From positions 43,290,324 through 43,354,323 of the forward strand of contig OX638135.1 of NCBI GenBank assembly GCA_951804985.1: a stretch of 64,000 bases of DNA, written 5' to 3'. Both the position numbers and the translations under genes were made by a program. How positions within the stretch are numbered: the first letter of the stretch is position 1; each line of letters begins with the position of its first letter. The notes under the pieces are model-generated. The model was not told the DNA's origin. It did not search any database and was given only the letters and a program-made list of their open reading frames with translations. The stretch is from Dryomyza anilis. Lineage: Eukaryota; Arthropoda; Insecta; Diptera; Dryomyzidae. Positions 10,516-23,413 of this stretch are shown piece by piece.

Positions 10516-13221
10516 GATCTTTTGGATTTTTTTGAACTTTTTGATCTTGTTGATCTTGTTGATCTTTCTGATCTTGTTGATCTTGTTGATCTTGTTGATC
10601 TTGTTGATCTTGTTGATCTTGTTGATCTTGTTGATCTTGTTGATCTTGTTGATCTTGTTGATCTTGTTGATCTTGTTGATCTTGTTGATCTTGTTGATCT
10701 TGTTGATCTTATTGATCTTGCTGATCATTTTGATTTTTTTGATATTTTTGATCTTTTTGATATTTTTGATCTTTTTGATCTTTTTGATCTTTTTGATCTT
10801 TTTGATCTTTTTGATCTTTTTGATCTTTTTGATCTTTTTGATCTTTTTGATCTTTTTGATCTTTTTGATCTTTTTGATCTTTTTGATCTTTTTGATCTTG
10901 TTGATCTTGTTGATCTTGTTGATCTTGTTGATCTTGTTGATCTTGTTGATATTGTTGATCTTGTTGATCTTGTTGATCTTGTTGATCTTGTTGATCTTGT
11001 TGATCTTGTTGATCTTGTTGATCTTGTTGATCTTGTTGATCTTGTTGATCTTGTTGATCTTGTTGATCTTGTTGATCTTGTTGATCTTGTTGATCTTGTT
11101 GATCTTGTTGATCTTGTTGATCTTGTTGATCTTGTTGATCTTGTTGATCTTGTTGATCTTGTTGATCTTGTTGATCTTGTTGATCTTGTTGATCTTGTTG
11201 ATCTTGGTGATCTTGTTGATCTTGTTGATCTTGTTTTTGATCTTGTTTTTGATCTTTTTGATCTTTTTGATCTTGTTGATCTTGTTTTTGATCTTTTTGA
11301 TCTTTTTGATCTTTTTGATCTTTTTGATTTTTTGATCTTTTTGATCTTTTGGATCTTTTTGATCTTTTTGATCTTTTTGATTTTTTGATCTTTTTGATCT
11401 TTTTGATCTTTTTGATCTTTTTGATCTTTTTGATCTTGTTGATCTTGTTGATCTTGTTGATCTTGTTGATCTTGTTGATCTTGTTGATTTTGTTGATCTT
11501 GTTGATCTTGTTGATCTTGTTTATCTTGTTGATCTTGTTGATCTTGTTGATCTTGTTGATCTTGTTGATCTTGTTGATCTTGCTAATCTTGTTGATCTTG
11601 TTGATCTTGTTGATCTTGTTGATCTTGTTGATCTTGTTGATCTTGTTGATCTTGTTGATCTTGTTGATCTTGTTGATCTTGTTGATCTTGTTGATCTTGT
11701 TTATCTTGTTGATCTTGTTGATCTTGTTGATCTTGTTGATCTTGTTGATCTTGTTGATCTTGTTGATCTTGTTGATCTTGTTGATCTTGTTGATCTTGTT
11801 GATCTTGTTGATCTTGTTGATCTTGTTGATCTTGTTGATCTTGTTGATCTTGTTGATCTTGATGATCTTGTTGATCTTGTTGATCTTGTTGATCTTGTTG
11901 ATCTTGTGGATCTTGTTGATCTTTTTGATCTTTTTGATCTTTTTGATCTTTTTGATCTTTTTGATCTTTTTGATCTTTTTGATCTTTTTGATCTTTTTGA
12001 TCTTTTTGATCTTTTTGATCTTGTTGATCTTGTTGATCTTGTTGATCTTGTTGATCTTGTTGATCTTGTTGATCTATTTGATCTTGTTGATCTTGTTGAT
12101 CTATTTGATCTTTTTGATCTTTTTGATCTTTTTGATCTTTTTGATCTTGTTGATCTTGTTGATCTTGTTGATCTTGTTGATCTTGTTGATCTTGTTTATC
12201 TTGTTGATCTTGTTTATCTTGTTGATCTTGTTGATCTTGTTGATCTTTTTGGTCTTTTTGATCTTCTTGATCTTTTTGATATTTTTGATATTTTTGACAT
12301 TTTTGATATTTTTGATATTTTTGATATTTTTGATATTTTTGATATTTTTGATATTTTTGATATATTTGATAATTTTGATCTTTTTGATCTTTTTGATCTT
12401 TTTGATCTTTATGATCTTTTTGATCTTTTTGATCTTTTTGATCTTTTTGATCTTTTTGATCTTTTTGATCTTTTTGATCTTTTTGATCATTTGATCTTTT
12501 TGATCTTTTTGATCTTGTTGATCTTGTTGATCTTGTTGATCTTGTTGATCTTGTTGATCTTGTTGATCTTGTTGATCTTGTTGATCTTGTTGATCTTGTT
12601 GATCTTGTTGATCTTGTTGATCTTGTTGATCTTGTTGATCTTGTTGATCTTGTTGATCTTGTTGATCTTGTTGATCTTGTTGATCTTGTTGATCTTGTTT
12701 ATCTTATTGATCTTGTTTATCTTGTTGATCTTGTTGATCTTGTTGATCTTGATGATCTTGTTGATCTTGTTGATCTTTTTGATCTTTTGGATTTTTTTTA
12801 ACTTTTTGATCTTGTTGATCTTTCTGATCTTGTTGATATTTTTGATCTTTTTGATCTTTTTGATCTTTTTGATCTTTTTGATTTTTTTGATCTTTTTGAT
12901 CTTTTTGATCTTTTTGATCTTTTTGATCTTTTTGATCTTTTTGATCTTTTTGATCTTTTTGATCTTTTTGATCTTTTTGATCTTTTTGATCTTTTTGATC
13001 TTTTTGATCTTTTTGATCTTTTTGATCTTTTTGATCTTTTTGATCTTTTTGATCTTTTTGATCTTTTTGATCTTTTTGATCTTTTTGATCTTTTTGATCT
13101 TTTTGATCTTTTTGATCTTTTTGATCTTTTTGATCTTTTTGATCTTTTTGATCTTTTTGATCTTTTTGATCTTTTTGATCTTTTTGATCTTTTTGATCTT
13201 GTTGATCTTGTTGATCTTTTT
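10516..13221. repeat. HOR superunit copy 2, subunit alpha
   Basis: It repeats 1901-4561 landmark for landmark at an offset of 8.6 kb. Shared marks include the F unit between two A units after GATTTTTTT, three 12-bp units (11227-11250, 11278-11289), two 8-bp GATTTTTT slips (near 11328 and 11380), AATC, GATCTTGAT, GATCTTGTG, the GATCTATTT pair, the TATA-containing A unit before GATAATTTT, GATCATTT, TATC units, GATCTTGAT and the TAAC cassette (near 12789). It differs in run lengths and in a GATATTGTT near 10948 that copy 1 lacks. Confidence 0.88.
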
Positions 13222-16200
13222 GATCTTTTGGAATTTTTTGAACTTTTTGATCTTGTTGATCTTGTTGATCTTTCTGATCTTGTTGATCTTGTTGATCTTG
13301 TTGATCTTGTTGATCTTGTTGATCTTGTTGATCTTGTTGATCTTGTTGATCTTGTTGATCTTGTTGATCTTGTTGATCTTATTGATCTTGTTGATCTTGT
13401 TGATCTTGCTGATCATTTTGATTTTTTTGATATTTTTGATCTTTTTGATCTTTTTGATCTTTTTGATCTTTTTGATCTTTTTGATCTTTTTGATCTTTTT
13501 GATCTTTTTGATCTTTTTGATCTTTTTGATCTTTTTGATCTTTTTGATCTTTTTGATCTTTTTGGTCTTTTTGATCTTTTTGATCTTTTTGATCTTTTTG
13601 ATCTTTTTGATCTTTTTGATCTTGTTGATCTTGTTGATCTTGTTGATCTTGTTGATCTTGTTGATTTTGTTGATCTTGTTGATCTTGTTGATCTTGTTGA
13701 TCTTTTTGATCTTGTTGATCTTGGTGATCTTGTTGATCTTGTTGATCTTGTTGATCTTGCTAATCTTGTTGATCTTGTTGATCTTGTTGATCTTGTTGAT
13801 CTTGTTGATCTTGTTGATCTTGTTGATCTTGTTGATCTTGTTGATCTTGTTGATCTTGTTGATCTTGTTGATCTTGTTGATCTTGTTGATCTTGTTGATC
13901 TTGTTGATCTTGTTGATCTTGTTGATCTTGTTGATCTTGTTGATCTTGTTGATCTTGTTGATCTTGTTGATCTTGTTGATCTTGTTGATCTTGTTGATCT
14001 TGTTGATCTTGTTGATCTTGTTGATCTTGTTGATCTTGTTGATCTTGTTGATCTTGTTGATCTTGTTGATCTTGTTGATCTTGTTGATCTTGTTGATCTT
14101 GATGATCTTGTTGATCTTGTTGATCTTGTTGATCTTGTTGATCTTGTTGATCTTGTTGATCTTGTGGATCTTTTTGATCTTTTTGATCTTTTTGATCTTT
14201 TTGATCTTTTTGATCTTTTTGATCTTTTTGATCTTTTTGATCTTTTTGATCTTTTTGATCTTTTTGATCTTTTTGATCTTGTTGATCTTGTTGATCTTGT
14301 TGATCTTGTTGATCTTGTTGATCTATTTGATCTTGTTGATCTTGTTGATCTATTTGATCTTTTTGATCTTTTTGATCTTTTTGATCTTTTTGATCTTTTT
14401 GATCTTGTTGATCTTGTTGATCTTGTTGATCTTGTTGATCTTGTTGATCTTGTTTATCTTGTTGATCTTGTTTATCTTGTTGATCTTGTTGATCTTGTTG
14501 ATCTTTTTGTTCTTTTTGATCTTCTTGATCTTTTTGATATTTTTGATATTTTTGACATTTTTGATATTTTTGATATTTTTGATATTTTTGATATTTTTGA
14601 TATTTTTGATATTTTTGATAATTTTGATCTTTTTGATCTTTTTGATCTTTATGATCTTTTTGATCTTTTTGATCTTTTTGATCTTTTTGATCTTTTTGAT
14701 CTTTTTGATCTTTTTGATCTTTTTGATCATTTGATCTTTTTGATCTTTTTGATCTTGTTGATCTTGTTGATCTTGTTGATCTTGTTGATCTTGTTGATCT
14801 TGTTGATCTTGTTGATCTTGTTGATCTTGTTGATCTTGTTGATCTTGTTGATCTTGTTGATCTTGTTGATCTTGTTGATCTTGTTGATCTTGTTTATCTT
14901 ATTGATCTTGTTTATCTTGTTGATCTTGTTGATCTTGTTGATCTTGTTGATCTTGTTGATCTTGTTGATCTTTTAGATCTTGTTGATCTTTTTGATCTTT
15001 TTGATCTTTTTGAACATTTTGATCTTTTTGATCTTTTTGTTCTTTTTGATATTTTTGATATTTTTGATCTTTTTGATCTTTTTGATCTTTTTGATCTTTT
15101 TGATCTTTTGGATCTTTTTGATCTCTTTGATCTTTTTGATCTTTTTGATCTTTTTGATCTTTTTGATCTTTTTGATCTTTTTGATCTTTTTGATCTTGTT
15201 GATCTTGTTGATCTTTTTGATCTTTTGGATTTTTTTTAACTTTTTGATCTTGTTGATCTTTCTGATCTTGTTGATCTTGTTGATCTTGTTGATCTTGTTG
15301 ATCTTGTTGATCTTGTTGATCTTGTTGATCTTGTTGATCTTGTTGATCTTGTTGATCTTGTTGATCTTGTTGATCTTGTTGATCTTGTTGATCTTGTTGA
15401 TCTTGTTGATCTTGTTGATCTTGTTGATCTTGTTGATCTTGTTGATCATGTTGATCTTGTTGATCTTGCTGATCATTTTGATTTTTTTGATATTTTTGAT
15501 CTTTTTGATCTTTTTGATCTTTTTGATCTTTTTGATCTTTTTGATCTTTATGATCTTTTTGATCTTTTTGATCTTTTTGATCTTTTTGATCTTTTTGATC
15601 TTTTTGATCTTTTTGATCTTTTTGATCTTTTTGATCTTTTTGATCTTTTTGATCTTTTTGATCTTTTTGATCTTTTTGATCTTTTTGATCTTTTTGATCT
15701 TTTTGATCTTTTTGATCTTTTTGATCTTTTTGATCTTTTTGATCTTTTTGATCTTTTTGATCTTTTTGATCTTTTTGATCTTTTGATCTTGCTGATCATT
15801 TTGATATTTTTGATCTTTTTGATCTTTTTGATCTTTTTGATCTTTTTGATATTTTTGATCTTTTTGATCTTTTTGATCTTTTTGATCTTTTTGATCTTTT
15901 TGATCTTTTTGATCTTTTTGATCTTTTTGATCTTTTTGATCTTTTTGATCTTTTTGATCTTTTTGATCTTTTTGATCTTTTTGATCTTTTTGATCTTTTT
16001 GATCTTTTTGATCTTTTTGATCTTTTTGATCTTTTTGATCTTTTTGATCTTTTTGATCTTTTTGATCTTTTTGATCTTTTTGATCTTTTTGATCTTTTTG
16101 ATCTTTTTGATCTTTTTGATCTTTTTGATCTTTTTGATCTTTTTGATCTTTTTGATCTTTTTGATCTTTTTGATCTTTTTGATCTTTTTGATCTTTTTGA

Positions 16201-16288
16201 TCTTTTTGATCTTTTTGATCTTTTTGATCTTTTTGATCTTTTTGATCTTTTTGATCTTTTTGATCTTGTTGATCTTGTTGATCTTTTT
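13222..16288. repeat. HOR superunit copy 2, subunit beta
   Basis: It repeats 4562-7511 at an offset of about 8.66-8.72 kb. Its opening cassette carries a private change (GAATTTTTT in place of GATTTTTTT, near 13231), and the GGTC landmark near 14507 has become a TTC-type unit. The remaining landmarks keep their order: GATTTTGTT, GATCTTGGT, AATC, GATCTTGAT, GATCTTGTG, GATCTATTT pair, GACATTTTT, GATAATTTT, GATCATTT, TATC, GATCTTTTA, GAACATTTT, TAAC cassette and the 8-bp slip at 15777-15784. Confidence 0.88.
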
Positions 16289-19200
16289 GATCTTTTGGAT
16301 TTTTTTGAACTTTTTGATCTTGTTGATCTTGTTGATCTTTCTGATCTTGTTGATCTTGTTGATCTTGTTGATCTTGTTGATCTTGTTGATCTTGTTGATC
16401 TTGTTGATCTTGTTGATCTTGTTGATCTTGTTGATCTTGTTGATCTTGTTGATCTTGTTGATCTTATTGATCTTGTTGATCTTGTTGATCTTGCTGATCA
16501 TTTTGATTTTTTTGATATTTTTGATCTTTTTGATCTTTTTGATCTTTTTGATCTTTTTGATCTTTTTGGTCTTTTTGATCTTTTTGATCTTTTTGATCTT
16601 TTTGATCTTTTTGATCTTTTTGATCTTTTTGATCTTTTTGATCTTTTTGATCTTTTTGATCTTTTTGATCTTGTTGATATTGTTGATCTTTTTGATCTTT
16701 TTGATCTTTTTGATCTTTTTGATCTTTTTGATCTTTTTGATCTTTTTGATCTTTTTGATCTTTTTGATCTTTTTGATCTTTTTGATCTTTTTGATCTAGT
16801 TGATCTAGTTGATCTTGTTGATCTTGTTGATCTTGTTGATCTTGTTGATCTTGTTGATCTTGTTGATCTTGTTGATCTTTTTGATCTTGTTGATCTTGGT
16901 GATCTTGTTGATCTTGTTGATCTTGTTGATCTTGCTAATCTTGTTGATCTTGTTGATCTTTTTGATCTTGTTGATCTTGTTGATCTTGTTGATCTTGTTG
17001 ATCTTGTTGATCTTGTTGATCTTGTTGATCTTGTTGATCTTGTTGATCTTGTTGATCTTGTTGATCTTGTTGATCTTGTTGATCTTGTTGATCTTGTTGA
17101 TCTTGTTGATCTTGTTGATCTTGTTGATCTTGTTGATCTTGTTGATCTTGTTGATCTTGTTGATCTTGTTGATCTTGTTGATCTTGTTGATCTTGTTGAT
17201 CTTGTTGATCTTGTTGATCTTGTTGATCTTGTTGATCTTGATGATCTTGTTGATCTTGTTGATCTTGTTGATCTTGTTGATCTTGTTGATCTTGTTGATC
17301 TTGTTGATCTTGTTGATCTTGTTGATCTTGTGGATCTTGTTGATCTTTTTGATCTTTTTGATCTTTTTGATCTTTTTGATCTTTTTGATCTTTTTGATCT
17401 TTTTGATCTTTTTGATCTTTTTGATCTTTTTGATCTTGTTGATCTTGTTGATCTTGTTGATCTTGTTGATCTATTTGATCTTGTTGATCTTGTTGATCTA
17501 TTTGATCTTTTTGATCTTTTTGATCTTTTTGATCTTTTTGATCTTGTTGATCTTGTTGATCTTGTTGATCTTGTTGATCTTGTTGATCTTGTTTATCTTG
17601 TTGATCTTGTTTATCTTGTTGATCTTGTTGATCTTGTTGATCTTTTTGGTCTTTTTGATCTTCTTGATCTTTTTGATATTTTTGATATTTTTGACATTTT
17701 TGATATTTTTGATATTTTTGATATTTTTGATATTTTTGATATTTTTGATATTTTTGATATTTTTGATAATTTTGATCTTTTTGATCTTTTTGATCTTTAT
17801 GATCTTTTTGATCTTTTTGATCTTTTTGATCTTTTTGATCTTTTTGATCTTTTTGATCTTTTTGATCTTTTTGATCATTTGATCTTTTTGATCTTTTTGA
17901 TCTTGTTGATCTTGTTGATCTTGTTGATCTTGTTGATCTTGTTGATCTTGTTGATCTTGTTGATCTTGTTGATCTTGTTGATCTTGTTGATCTTGTTGAT
18001 CTTGTTGATCTTGTTGATCTTGTTGATCTTGTTTATCTTATTGATCTTGTTTATCTTGTTGATCTTGTTGATCTTGTTGATCTTGTTGATCTTGTTGATC
18101 TTGTTGATCTTTTAGATCTTGTTGATCTTTTTGATCTTTTTGATCTTTTTGAACATTTTGATCTTTTTGATCTTTTTGTTCTTTTTGATATTTTTGATAT
18201 TTTTGATCTTTTTGATCTTTTTGATCTTTTTGATCTTTTTGATCTTTTTGATCTTTTGGATCTTTTTGATCTCTTTGATCTTTTTGATCTTTTTGATCTT
18301 TTTGATCTTTTTGATCTTTTTGATCTTTTTGATCTTTTTGATCTTTTTGATCTTGTTGATCTTGTTGATCTTTTTGATCTTTTGGATTTTTTTTAACTTT
18401 TTGATCTTGTTGATCTTTCTGATCTTGTTGATCTTGTTGATCTTGTTGATCTTGTTGATCTTGTTGATCTTGTTGATCTTGTTGATCTTGTTGATCTTGT
18501 TGATCTTGTTGATCTTGTTGATCTTGTTGATCTTGTTGATCTTGTTGATCTTGTTGATCTTGTTGATCTTGTTGATCTTGTTGATCATGTTGATCTTGTT
18601 GATCTTGCTGATCATTTTGATTTTTTTCATATTTTTGATCTTTTTGATCTTTTTGATCTTTTTGATCTTTTTGATCTTTTTGATCTTTATGATCTTTTTG
18701 ATCTTTTTGATCTTTTTGATCTTTTTGATCTTTTTGATCTTTTTGATCTTTTTGATCTTTTTGATCTTTTTGATCTTTTTGATCTTTTTGATCTTTTTGA
18801 TCTTTTTGATCTTTTTGATCTTTTTGATCTTTTTGATCTTTTTGATCTTTTTGATCTTTTTGATCTTTTTGATCTTTTTGATCTTTTTGATCTTTTTGAT
18901 CTTTTGATCTTGCTGATCATTTTGATATTTTTGATCTTTTTGATCTTTTTGATCTTTTTGATCTTTTTGATCTTTTTGATATTTTTGATCTTTTTGATCT
19001 TTTTGATCTTTTTGATCTTTTTGATCTTTTTGATCTTTTTGATCTTTTTGATCTTTTTGATCTTTTTGATCTTTTTGATCTTTTTGATCTTTTTGATCTT
19101 TTTGATCTTTTTGATCTTTTTGATCTTTTTGATCTTTTTGATCTTTTTGATCTTTTTGATCTTTTTGATCTTTTTGATCTTTTTGATCTTTTTGATCTTT

Positions 19201-19517
19201 TTGATCTTTTTGATCTTTTTGATCTTTTTGATCTTTTTGATCTTTTTGATCTTTTTGATCTTTTTGATCTTTTTGATCTTTTTGATCTTTTTGATCTTTT
19301 TGATCTTTTTGATCTTTTTGATCTTTTTGATCTTTTTGATCTTTTTGATCTTTTTGATCTTTTTGATCTTTTTGATCTTTTTGATCTTTTTGATCTTTTT
19401 GATCTTTTTGATCTTTTTGATCTTTTTGATCTTTTTGATCTTTTTGATCTTTTTGATCTTTTTGATCTTTTTGATCTTTTTGATCTTTTTGATCTTGTTG
19501 ATCTTGTTGATCTTTTT
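16289..19517. repeat. HOR superunit copy 2, subunit gamma
   Basis: It repeats 7512-10515 at an offset of about 8.78 kb, with the gamma-specific GATATTGTT (near 16676) and doubled GATCTAGTT (near 16796-16813). A private change, CATATTTTT in place of GATATTTTT, follows the GATTTTTTT unit near 18620. The F run before the end of the unit (about 18980-19490) is longer than its counterpart in copy 1 (about 10190-10490). Confidence 0.88.
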
Positions 19518-20993
19518 GATCTTTTGGATTTTTTTGAACTTTTTGATCTTGTTGATCTTGTTGATCTTTCTGATCTTGTTGATCTTGTTGATCTTGTTGA
19601 TCTTGTTGATCTTGTTGATCTTGTTGATCTTGTTGATCTTGTTGATCTTGTTGATCTTATTGATCTTGTTGATCTTGTTGATCTTGCTGATCATTTTGAT
19701 TTTTTTGATATTTTTGATCTTTTTGATCTTTTTGATCTTTTTGATCTTTTTGATCTTTTTGATCTTTTTGATCTTTTTGGTCTTTTTGATCTTTTTGATC
19801 TTTTTGATCTTTTTGATCTTTTTGATCTTTTTGATCTTTTTGATCTTGTTGATATTGTTGATCTTTTTGATCTTTTTGATCTTTTTGATCTTTTTGATCT
19901 TTTTGATCTTTTTGATCTTTTTGATCTTTTTGATCTTTTTGATCTTTTTGATCTTTTTGATCTTTTTGATCTTTTTGATCTTTTTGATCTTTTTGATCTA
20001 GTTGATCTAGTTGATCTTGTTGATCTTGTTGATCTTGTTGATCTTGTTGATCTTGTTGATCTTGTTGATCTTGTTGATCTTGTTGATCTTGATGATCTTG
20101 TTGATCTTGTTGATCTTGTTGATCTTGTTGATCTTGTTGATCTTGTTGATCTTGTTGATCTTTTTGATCTTTTTGATATTTTTGATATTTTTGATCTTTT
20201 TGATCTTTTTGATCTTTTTGATCTTTTTGATCTTTTTGATCTTTTTGATCTTTTTGATCTTTTTGATCTTTTTGATCTCTTTGATCTTTTTGATCTTTTT
20301 GATCTTTTTGATCTTTTTGATCTTGTTGATCTTGTTGATCTTTTTGATCTTTTGGATTTTTTTTAACTTTTTGATCTTGTTGATCTTTCTGATCTTGTTG
20401 ATCTTGTTGATCTTGTTGATCTTGTTGATCTTGATGATCTTGATGATCTTGTTGATCTTGTTGATCTTGTTGATCTTGTTGATCTTGTTGATCTTGTTGA
20501 TCTTGTTGATCTTGTTGATCTTGTTGATCTTGTTGATCTTGTTGATCTTGTTGATCTTGTTGATCTTGTTGATCTTGTTGATCTTGTTGATCTTGTTGAT
20601 CTTGTTGATCTTGTTGATCTTGTTGATCTTGTTGATCTTGTTGATCTTGTTGATCTTGTTGATCTTGTTGATCTTGTTGATCTTGTTGATCATGTTGATC
20701 TTGTTGATCTTGCTGATCATTTTGATTTTTTTGATATTTTTGATCTTTTTGATCTTTTTGATCTTTTTGATCTTTTTGATCTTTTTGATCTTTTTGATCT
20801 TTTTGATCTTTTTGATCTTTTTGATCTTTTTGATCTTTTTGATCTTTTTGATCTTTTTGATCTTTTTGATCTTTTTGATCTTTTTGATCTTTTTGATCTT
20901 TTTGATCTTTTTGATCTTTTTGATCTTTTTGATCTTTTTGATCTTTTTGATCTTTTTGATCTTTTTGATCTTTTTGATCTTGTTGATCTTTTT
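19518..20993. repeat. Third gamma subunit with internal deletion
   Basis: It opens as gamma: GAAC cassette, GATCTTATT, GATCATTTT, GGTC, GATATTGTT and doubled GATCTAGTT (near 19997-20014). It then jumps. The distance from GATCTAGTT to the next TAAC cassette is about 360 bp here against about 1590 bp in the preceding gamma. The missing part holds the AATC, GATCTTGTG, GATCTATTT, GACATTTTT, GATCATTT, TATC and GATCTTTTA landmarks. The following V run, 20391-20705, is about 35 units and carries two adjacent GATCTTGAT units and a GATCATGTT. Confidence 0.8.
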
Positions 20994-22549
20994 GATCTTT
21001 TGGATTTTTTTTGAACTTTTTGATCTTGTTGATCTTGTTGATCTTTCTGATCTTGTTGATCTTGTTGATCTTGTTGATCTTGTTGATCTTGCTGATCATT
21101 TTGATATTTTTGATCTTTTTGATCTTTTTGATCTTTTTGATCTTTTTGATCTTTTTGATCTTTTTGATCTTTTTGATCTTTTTGATCTTTTTGATCTTTT
21201 TGATCTTTTTGATCTTTTTGATCTTTTTGATCTTTTTGATCTTTTTGATCTTTTTGATCTTTTTGATCTTTTTGATCTTTTTGATCTTTTTGATCTTTTT
21301 GATCTTTTTGATCTTTTTGATCTTTTTGATCTTTTTGATCTTTTTGATCTTTTTGATCTTTTTGATTTTTTTGATCTTTTTGATCTTTTTGATCTTTTTG
21401 ATCTTTTTGATCTTTTTGATCTTTTTGATCTTTTTGATCTTTTTGATCTTTTTGATCTTTTTGATCTTTTTGATCTTTTTGATCTTTTTGATCTTTTTGA
21501 TCTTTTTGATCTTTTTGATCTTTTTGATCTTTTTGATCTTTTTGATCTTTTTGATCTTTTTGATCTTTTTGATCTTTTTGATCTTTTTGATCTTTTTGAT
21601 CTTTTTGATCTTTTTGATCTTTTTGATCTTTTTGATCTTTTTGATCTTTTTGATCTTTTTGATCTTTTTGATCTTTTTGATCTTTTTGATCTTTTTGATC
21701 TTTTTGATCTTTTTGATCTTTTTGATCTTGTTGATCTATTTGATCTTTTTGATCTTTTTGATCTTTTTGATCTTTTTGATCTTTTTGATCTTTTGATCTT
21801 TTTGATCTTTTTGATTTTTTTGAACTTTATGATTTTTTTGAACTTTATGATCTTGTTGATCTTGTTGATCTTGTTGATCTTGTTGATCTTGTTGATCTTG
21901 TTGATCTTGTTGATCTTGTTGATCTTGTTGATCTTGTTGATCTTTTTGATCTTTTTGATCTTTTTGATCTTTTTGATCTTTTTGATCTTTTTGATCTTTT
22001 TGATCTTTTTGATCTTTTTGATCTTTTTGATCTTTTTGATCTTTTTGATCTTTTTGATCTTTTTGATCTTTTTGATCTTTTTGATCTTTTTGATCTTTTT
22101 GATCTTTTTGATCTTTTTGATCTTTTTGATCTTTTTGATCTTTTTGATCTTTTTGATCTTTTTGATCTTTTTGATCTTTTTGATCTTTTTGATCTTTTTG
22201 ATCTTTTTGATCTTTTTGATCTTTTTGATCTTTTTGATCTTTTTGATCTTTTTGATTTTTTTGATCTTTTTGATCTTTTTGATCTTTTTGATCTTTTTGA
22301 TCTTTTTGATCTTTTTGATCTTTTTGATCTTTTTGATCTTTTTGATCTTTTTGATCTTTTTGATCTTTTTGATCTTTTTGATCTTTTTGATCTTTTTGAT
22401 CTTTTTGATCTTTTTGATCTTTTTGATCTTTTTGATATTTTTGATCTTTTTGATCTTTTTGATCTTTTTGATCTTTTTGATCTTTTTGATCTTTTTGTTC
22501 TTTTTGATCTTTTTGATCTTTTTGATCTTTTTGATCATTTGATCTTTTT
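20994..22549. repeat. F-rich block with doubled GAACTTTAT module
   Basis: It starts with a cassette whose middle unit is 10 bp (21003-21012, one extra T). A short V run ends in GATCTTGCT and GATCATTTT (near 21090). A long F run (about 21114-21725) is broken by one GATTTTTTT near 21365. GATCTATTT lies near 21733, an 8-bp GATCTTTT slip near 21790, and a doubled GATTTTTTT plus GAACTTTAT pair at 21813-21848. Ten V units and a second long F run (about 21945-22532) follow, and an 8-bp GATCATTT (22533-22540) closes the block. Confidence 0.85.
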
Positions 22550-23413
22550 GATCTTGTTGATCTTGTTGATCTTGTTGATCTTGTTGATCTTGTTGATCTT
22601 GTTGATCTTGTTGATCTTGTTGATCTTGTTGATCTTGTTGATCTTGTTGATCTTGTTGATCTTGTTGATCTTGTTGATCTTGTTGATCTTGTTGATCTTG
22701 TTGATCTTGTTGATCTTGTTGATCTTGTTGATCTTGTTGATCTTGTTGATCTTGTTGATCTTGTTGATCTTGTTGATCTTGTTGATCTTGTTGATCTTGT
22801 TGATCTTGTTGATCTTGTTGATCTTGTTGATCTTGTTGATCTTGTTGATCTTGTTGATCTTGTTGATCTTGTTGATCTTGTTGATCTTGTTGATCTTGTT
22901 GATCTTGTTGATCTTGTTGATCTTGTTGATCTTGTTGATCTTGTTGATTTTGTTGATCTTGTTGATCTTGTTGATCTTGTTGATCTTGTTGATCTTGTTG
23001 ATCTTGTTGATCTTGTTGATCTTGTTGATCTTGTTGATCTTGTTGATCTTGTTGATCTTGTTGATCTTGTTGATCTTGTTGATCTTGTTGATCTTGTTGA
23101 TCTTGTTGATCTTGTTGATCTTGTTGATCTTGCTGATCTTGCTGATCTTGTTGATCTTGTTGATCTTGTTGATCTTGTTGATCTTGTTGATCTTGTTGAT
23201 CTTGTTGATCTTGTTGATCTAGTTGATCTTGTTGATCTTGTTGATCTTGTTGATCTTGTTGATCTTGTTGATCTTGTTGATCTTGTTGATCTTGTTGATC
23301 TTGTTGATCTTGTTGATCTTGTTGATCTTGTTGATCTTGTTGATCTTGTTGATCTTGTTGATCTTGTTGATCTTGGTGATCTTGTTGATCTTGTTGATCT
23401 TGTTGATCTTGTT
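22550..23413. repeat. V tract of 96 units
   Basis: There are 864 bases, exactly 96 units of GATCTTGTT. It is broken only by GATTTTGTT (near 22945), two neighbouring GATCTTGCT units (near 23126-23144), one GATCTAGTT (near 23217) and one GATCTTGGT (near 23370). Confidence 0.93.
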
